Below are positions 58,062 through 64,000 of a stretch of 64,000 bases of DNA, piece by piece. Under the pieces are notes generated by a model. That model searched no databases. It saw only the letters and a program-made list of their open reading frames with translations, and was not told the origin of the DNA. Where the stretch lies: contig NC_135015.1 of assembly GCF_051020955.1 (NCBI RefSeq), positions 4,661,616-4,725,615 on the forward strand, given 5' to 3'. The first letter of the stretch is position 1. Each line of letters starts with the position of its first letter. The translations under genes were made by a program, and so were the position numbers. The stretch comes from Megalopta genalis (lineage: Eukaryota; Arthropoda; Insecta; Hymenoptera; Halictidae).

Positions 58062-59261
58062 TAGATATATTTAAAAGGTCTAAAGTACGTCATAAATACG
58101 ATGGGTAAAGCGGAAATCGATAATATTGCTATGATTGTAAACGGATTACACGCCTATAAGTGTCTGGAAGCCATGATGTACTTATAATAATCGAATCTCG
58201 CAGATGATTTATTTTTCTCGTGCAGATCTGTGAGTTCGCTCGATTACAAAATAATTACACTCGATTACGATCTGAAAATATTTGTTTCACGTCTAAATTG
58301 GACATTTATTAAAATAAATATTACATAAATATAATACAAATTTGTTTTGTACCTAAAAAGAATCTTTAATATACATATAGGTAACGATTAAAGTGGATAA
58401 CAAATATAAATGTTGAACTTGAATCTTTGTGAAATGAATACGATTGAAATGATTTGTGATCTGTGCTCTCGCACAGAAATACTTACGAAGCTTAAAATTT
58501 TTAGTACGTGTTTACATGAAACTAATTAAATGTAGAGTTTATTTATAACATTGAAACAATACGTGTTAATGAAGCGACGTGTCGGCCGGTTCGACCAACG
58601 ATCTCGTTTCGAACGCGATCGGAGCAACTTTCCTGGAACACGCGAGGCCGCGTATTAAACTATAACATCCGGAAGTAATATTAATGCGATCGATGTAAAA
58701 CAAACCGAACACCTAGAATAGATTAGTTATGTTATGGATCGTCCACGAGCAACACGACCAAGATTTCTCGTTTACGATTTCCATAAACTTGTCGCAGGTT
58801 GCCGATTAAATCGTGGTTCCGGCTCGATCGCAAATGCTCTACGAAGGGAAAAATCGATCGATTCGCGGAGGACTATCGTGAAACAATATTTTCTTGGTTG
58901 TATCGGTCGGGATCCGAGAACGAGATCGAAGCGAACAGTGGTCACGATTCTGCAATCGTTTTCATTGATTGGTGGCTCGGCAGACTGAAACAGGACTCGC
59001 TTACCGGCGCGCGGCTGGTCACATGATATCGCAGGAATGGCGGAGCTATTATAAGCAGAACGGTCGTAATTACAGGGAGGAAACATTGCATTTCTATTTC
59101 AGGAAAAAATGCTCGGCATTAGAGCCGGTATCGAAATACATAAGAACTACTTGCTCGGTAATGCGATAATGAAATGTACTTTGTCAAGAAGCACAAGCAT
59201 TAATTTTTATTCATTTTGCATCAAAGGGCCAAATGCTCTTCTGATTCCTCTATAAAAATAC
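58062..59261. other. No gene recognised
   Basis: The GC-richer patch 58560-59100 has competing ORFs on both strands (84 and 104 codons) and no motif. The remainder is AT-rich. Confidence 0.35.
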
Positions 59262-59342
59262 AAAATATTAATAATAATAATAGTAACAACAATAATAAGA
59301 GAAATAATAATAATAATAGTAATAATAAAATAATAGTAAGAT
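59262..59342. repeat. Imperfect (AAT)n microsatellite
   Basis: This is an AAT/AGT/AAC trinucleotide tract with interruptions. Confidence 0.85.
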
Positions 59343-59496
59343 GCAAACAATGGATACTATACTTACATGTGCTCATAGAAAAGATTTAAGAACAGGAACC
59401 GAATCAAGAGAAGTCGCGCTAAAATTAATTTTCATAATTAACCGGTAAGTTTGCACTTTTCAATAAAGCATTAACACGTTGACTGCGTCACCGTCA

Positions 59497-59610
59497 GCTG
59501 AATATATCTGCTTTGTTGAGGAGACCATATAACGCTAGCGTGTTCCAAATGGCATAGTACATGTGAATTATATAAAGTTTTGAAAGTAAAAGGATTCCTA
59601 AAATTCTTAA
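59497..59610 (-). pseudogene. LINE reverse transcriptase fragment inside the piggyBac derivative
   Basis: It has the same 38-codon segment as 57948-58061, differing at one position by eye (GCTAGCG versus GCGAGCG). No poly(A) or LINE 3' end is visible, but CTGCGTCACC occurs on both sides (about 59483-59492 and 59617-59626) and could be a target-site duplication. Confidence 0.8.
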
Positions 59611-59769
59611 CAACGTCTGCGTCACCCGTATTCGGGTGACAGCAAAAGTTTTCATCAGGCCACGTCACCCGTAATTCGGGTGGCGCTGATTTCCGAAAAT
59701 ATTTCGACGAATATTCTACAGGAGGTAATGAGACTATTGAATTCTTATAAAAATGGTTTATTAAAAAAA

Positions 59770-59875
59770 TTATTCGCAGTGTATAACATTAAAACATTCT
59801 CTGCAAAGTTGAGGTTGATCAGGACAGCTTGGACAAAAAGTTGTTTGTTTTTTCAGATATGCTCGTGCCTCTGAT
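59770..59875 (-). pseudogene. piggyBac transposase C-terminal cysteine-rich end
   Basis: The minus-strand frame ends at TAA (complement of 59770-59772). It reads F-C-P-S-C, then L-C-R-E-C-F and a final H-C-E, the cross-brace cysteine pattern that closes piggyBac-family transposases. It follows the N-terminal part in a different frame, so the internal deletion removed the catalytic DDD domain and shifted the frame. Confidence 0.85.
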
Positions 59876-59879
59876 CGGT

Positions 59880-60071
59880 TCATTTCGTATCTTTTATTTG
59901 AACTGTAGCTTCCTCAGTATCATCAACATTTCTTTCTTCTTCCATGACCAATTCTCGTAAAATCTCGTCAATAGTATCTTCATAACATTCATTATCACTA
60001 AGATTATATTTATCAGTATCCAAATCAGAATCTGACGATGTAATTTTATTTATGCTTCTCCTTCCGGGCAA
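59880..60071 (-). pseudogene. piggyBac transposase N-terminal acidic region
   Basis: This 63-codon ORF starts M-P-G-R-R-S-I and continues with an acidic stretch (S-S-D-S-D-L-D-T-D; then E-R-N-V-D-D-T-E-E), typical of the poorly conserved acidic N-terminus of these transposases. It ends at TGA (complement of 59880-59882) just before the cysteine-rich tail segment. Its membership is supported mainly by position within the TTAA element and by the C-terminal piece. Confidence 0.75.
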
Positions 60072-60243
60072 TCCGATCTCTTTTCATTATTGAAAAAAAG
60101 TAAGGGCAGAGATTTTAAGTTATACCATTCGGTACTCGGCAGGAACAGGAACAGATATGAATTAACAGCGCACGGTTCCTATAGCGGCACGGGTGGCCTG
60201 TAGGAGATTTTGTTGTAAATACGCGTGGCAGTCAACGTGTTAA

Positions 60244-63200
60244 ACTTCGAAAAATATGAAACGGTGTTGTTTATAGCAAGCACCCAATAGATGGCATACT
60301 CTATAGAATGGAGAACAGGACTCCACAACTGTAGATGGGTATTTTCAGTGGAAATTGTTCGGATGAGCAGTTCGACGTCCCCCGAGAAAATTAAGCTGCA
60401 CGATATGTGTAAGCATATATTTCCGGACCGCGTGAACGCGGCGCGTCTTGAGTTACGCATTGTGGTCAGAGGACTTTTCCAGGCGAAAACAGATACTACA
60501 CTAGGCGTTAACAGAAGTCCAAGCATTCAAGAGTTATTTTTATCCAGCGCGAGGGGTACGAGTTTTTATTCGCAGTCAGCGGTTGGAAACTAGTCTACGA
60601 AATTTAGAGTTTACTTTAACTTCCTCTAGCGACAAACCTTTGAATAATAATTAGAGTACATACTTGAAATCCTTTAATCACATTTTTTCAGGTAACAAAG
60701 TCAGAAGAAAGTGTGGTGTAAACTGTGCTGTTTGAAACAATTGAAATTGTTATTGCTGTTGAGGGATTGGTTAAGAAATTGAAAAACCAGCTGTTAATCA
60801 TCGACTTCAATTTATATCTTTCGAGTAAATCGATACCTGCGAAACATCAGAATGCAAAACTGCGACAAACTTGATCAGACTGTGGATTTTTATGTAAAGT
60901 AAAAAATTGTCTGTATTCACTGTAAACTACAGACACTTATTTCTTTTTTTTAACAATTTTAAATGCGTTGATAAGATTACAATGGTATTTCTAAATTCTT
61001 TAAATGTCTTTTCCTGTTTTGTTTTTCAGTGGGTTAGAATCATAGTGGCGTCGGTCAGATTTTCGAAAATCTTGACTTATATCTTATAATGTAATCTGTA
61101 CATACCAAAATGTTAAAAAGACAAATGTGGTAAATTGTACAGTTATTTTGAATTAACTTAATTCTGAATTATCTTCACAATAAATTTGGTCAATAAATAA
61201 CCCCTTTCGACTTATGTTTACTAAGCTATTTTACTCAGTACAGTGTGTCCTATCTACCATATATTTATCGAATGCTTTTTTTGAATGCCCTGTATACACT
61301 ATGAGCGGTACGGCAGTCATAGTGTTAATGGTACATGTTGATGATCGGATTGAGAACCGCGGGACTAGACAAAGGTTGCCGAAAACCGTGTTTTCCCGTT
61401 TTAAAAAAGGGAGAAAGAGAAGAATGGCTGTAGGAACGGAGAACAAAGGTGACCCACGGACGTTCTAGTCGGTGGATCGGTGTTTACCCGTGGTAGGATG
61501 GTTCCCTGGGAGTTCAACATCCGGCGTATGAAAACGGAAACGGGAGTGTGCGCTGTCTAACGCAGAGAGGAGTACGAGCTTCGGTCTCGGTCTCGGTCGC
61601 GGATATACACACGACACGTGATTCGCTTGCACGCTCGGCATTCGGACCAATTACAGATGGTTGTCTTGCTGGTAATAACCCTAGGGACCAAATGGAGACC
61701 GAGGGGACCATGACGGGACCACGAGCATCGCGTCCCACGAGTTCACGAGTCGTCCTTTTAGTCGCCGTTCGTGAGATAATTGTCATTAGATCAACGATTT
61801 ACAGAAACACGTGGGCCCTCGTCGACCTTATCGAATTATTCCTTGCTCCAAGAATTTTATACGTTTATTACGTTCTTCAAATTGCGAAATGTAACAATTA
61901 TTACCAAATTCATCGTTTTCACCGAGATGTGGTAGATCTACCGGTTGTGGCCAGTGCACCGTTTCTAGCTATCTGTACTATTATTCATGTTTTCTTAATT
62001 GAAATTAGCTGTTTCCTAACGATCAACGGAATTTCAAACTAGTGAATGTATTGCTTCTAGTAGATACGTGCAATTAATGAAAAAACCATTTTTTCTACAA
62101 AGATTCTTTTTAGCAGAAGACCTATGGAATTGCATGTTTTTCTTTCGATACACGGACGAAGTGAAGTAGTTATATTTACTAACTAAACGTGCGAAATATG
62201 CAGTATTACGGTACAAATTACGGTACAAATTATGGTATAAATTAGTAAAAAATTTAAGGCACAATTGTAACTAAATAACTGTTGCATTATTCGAAGATCC
62301 ACGTCTCCCCGATTAGTTCGTGTAATCGAGATTCTACTGTATTAGAAAGAGTTTGTTACGCATGTTATAATAAATTCTCTCCTACTTCGTATAATTCCAG
62401 CTGGAATCGCAGCAGTACAGTTACGGTAGCGCGATTTAACCAGCCGGCTTCTCACGAATGATTCCGAAAGCAAGGTTCCCCGGTAATTAGTGAGAAAATG
62501 CGGTTATTTTGCATGCTAGGAGTCCGGGAACAATTCGTGAACGCGTAACGAAACGCTGTACCGACAAAAGAAGACACAGAATATTCAAAGACGCGTTGCA
62601 CGGTACCCTGTTTTTTGTCCGTCATGGACACCGTTACACGTGAGAAAAGTCGGCATGCAGTTTTTCACGGTGCCGCCGAGACGGCGCATGAAAAATACAT
62701 GAATGTCGCGGAGAAAATATTTTCATCGTCGCAGAATTTGACCCACGTGAATACACGTATACATACTTGCAGTACGCCTGCATAAATCACTTTACACAAG
62801 TTATTGCGCGCTCATAATGGCGAACGCGAGATAAGGATTATTTACAGCCTCTTTGGGAAACTAGTTTGCATTATATTATCATCTTCCTTTTTTTGGTTAC
62901 GACCACGATCATTTTTAATCCTTTTGTCGGAGCGTAATCTTCTTGATCTGAGATAATAATTGTGCCGACGATTTTCCGTTACATGGGGAAGCGTAATGCA
63001 GCTTGCAGGATCGGAGCGAATTGCCTTGGCATAAGAGCTTCGTTATCAAAGTGCAGATACATATGCAGTGTTATATTTTTATAGCATTTTTATATAATTG
63101 CAGTCGGAGTAACTGTGATTAATTAGAAAGTTCCTTGTAGGATAGTTAAGTGCAAAATGTTAGAAATTTTTGTGTCACTAATTATACATAATTTGCACAT

Positions 63201-63257
63201 GCCATGCATGCAGCAAGAACCACGACCCACGTAATACGCATTTATAAAATGTGTATA
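60244..63257. other. No gene called; GC-rich stretch with 164-codon ORF at 61548-62042
   Basis: The + strand ORF 61548-62042 starts in a GC-rich patch (about 61450-61790) and continues into AT-rich DNA with a hydrophobic C-terminal half. There is no recognisable domain, and a minus-strand ORF overlaps it. Short repeats of ATTACGGTACAA occur three times at 62207-62242, and a lone AATAAATTCTCTCC (about 62369) resembles a MITE terminus. The rest is unremarkable. Confidence 0.3.
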
Positions 63258-63500
63258 CAGGATGGGCTAGAATTCGTAATACAACCGAGCAGAGGGTGAT
63301 CCTACGTGACAAAATAAGAAATAAATTTAGTATAACATTTTTTTATCCGGGCTTCGTTTTCGAGAAAATCGACTTTAAAGTTTGCTCATCTTTGTAAAGG
63401 ATTTAGTTTTCGTCTAGTCTTCTACCAAGATAGTGTTTGCAAACATTAATTGTTGTGAACTATGCAGTAAACGGAATGTTTTCATCACTGTCGGCGTGAA
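63258..63500. mobile_element. Foldback MITE related to 41946-42272, truncated
   Basis: TA then CAGGATGGGCTAGAATTCG. The left arm matches the 41946 family (AAAATCGACTTTAAAGTTTG, TCTTTGTAAAGGATTTA). The loop (GATAGTGTTTGCAAACATTA, GCAGTAAACGGAATGTTT) is inverted relative to that copy, and the right arm is missing after about 63500. Confidence 0.75.
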
Positions 63501-64000
63501 CAAACTTTCAAATCGATTCCGGTCTATCTTGTATATTTATGTGTTCAGACAGGAAATTCATTTAGCAAAATTCGAAGCAGACTGCAGATCTTTGTACAAT
63601 TGTCGTAGATTTTTTAAACCACTGACTTCTCGGACTTCTCGGCATTGATTGAAAGATTCTTTGCGGCGGAGCTAAACTAAAAGTGCAATTAATTTTTGAT
63701 TACTAATATGCACATGAATGCACGAAGAACCAGGATCCATTCATTACAGACTCATAAAATGTGCATATATTTGTCTTCAAACGAGACATTAATTTCGTAG
63801 AATTATAAAGGTGTGGATGCTTCGAGTCCACATCATTATTGGAAAAGTGGTAAATTGTGTTTAACTGTATTTTTCCGTAATGCGACCGCAGAAATTGGAT
63901 GTTGCGCAAACATTCTTAGCTAAATCGTAGTTTATTGTTGCAAGAGGCGCCAGGTCCTCGTTCTTGCGGCGGTTAGTGCGAATTCCGCATTATGAAGGAG
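63501..64000. other. No gene recognised
   Basis: This is AT-rich with short ORFs only, to the end of the window. Confidence 0.4.

Larger units (their letters stand above)
59475..60239 (-). mobile_element. piggyBac deletion derivative with captured LINE fragment
   Basis: This is 765 bp with TTAA at 59471-59474 and 60240-60243. The inverted ends are CACGTTGACTGC. Subterminal palindromes GTCACCCGTATTCGGGTGAC and CACCCGTAATTCGGGTG lie near 59621-59685. The minus strand carries the start and the end of a piggyBac-type transposase gene with the middle deleted. A reverse transcriptase fragment (59497-59610) sits between the left terminus and the palindromes, bounded by the short direct repeat CTGCGTCACC. 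Confidence 0.92.

Noticed and set aside
61240..61300. Small inverted pair between CAGTGTGTCC and GAATGCCCTG
   Set aside because: Too short and imperfect to call as an element.

Overview
This looks like insect nuclear DNA, most probably from a bee-like hymenopteran. The evidence is an AT-rich background with small GC-rich exons, long introns with standard GT-AG sites, an agatoxin-like neuropeptide gene of the type described in honey bees, and abundant mariner, piggyBac and palindromic MITE sequence. No tRNA, rRNA, CRISPR or prokaryote-style operon was seen. Species-level assignment is inference.

Genes. The one gene that can be assembled completely is on the + strand, about 6.88-17.09 kb. It has a TATA box, an initiator, a signal-peptide exon (7010-7094), an acidic propeptide exon (15995-16073) and a terminal exon (16952-17087) encoding an eight-cysteine agatoxin-like peptide. 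Splice phases fit exactly, and a Lys-Arg cleavage site is created at the last exon junction. The second credible gene starts in a GC-rich, CpG-rich block (about 37.3-39.6 kb). Its first coding exon (39402-39594) encodes a basic N-terminus plus the first membrane segment of a claudin/PMP22-like protein. A possible terminal exon with a good acceptor lies at 45036-45142, but the link is unproven. A few other exon-like stretches (23.0-23.7, 27.85, 46.2, 48.8 and 61.5 kb) are weak.

Mobile elements make up much of the rest. There are two mariner deletion derivatives sharing the same junction and the same TAG codon (1-493 and 43547-44146), a second mariner remnant (49492-49727), and a Copia-like solo LTR with a perfect 5-bp target duplication (5001-5425). 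There are at least five distinct TTAA-flanked families: the canonical piggyBac-type MITE present twice in opposite orientation (11606-11887, 30186-30467), a 672-bp element (32805-33476), the CCCTTTGCA family (31355-31573, 36993-37123), the TTTGAGTCCC family (44309-44628, 56477-56892), and a piggyBac transposase deletion derivative carrying a non-LTR retrotransposon fragment (59475-60239). A 215-bp TA-flanked palindromic MITE family occurs at 11.9, 24.2, 24.4, 47.2 and (fragment) 56.6 kb. Other foldback elements lie at 14.0, 33.0, 35.1, 41.9, 48.3, 56.2 and 63.3 kb, and a 1.16-kb transposon with repeated terminal sequences at 20.1-21.2 kb.

The window also holds several old, degenerate tandem arrays (about 6.0-6.6, 11.9-12.3, 13.1-13.5, 18.3-18.8, 39.7-39.85 and 52.3-52.7 kb), an 81-bp array whose reading frame is preserved (54674-54916), a 44-bp array with a perfect palindrome (32821-32950), and simple AT, TC and AAT repeats. 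All positions and repeat comparisons were made by eye; no database search or alignment was run.
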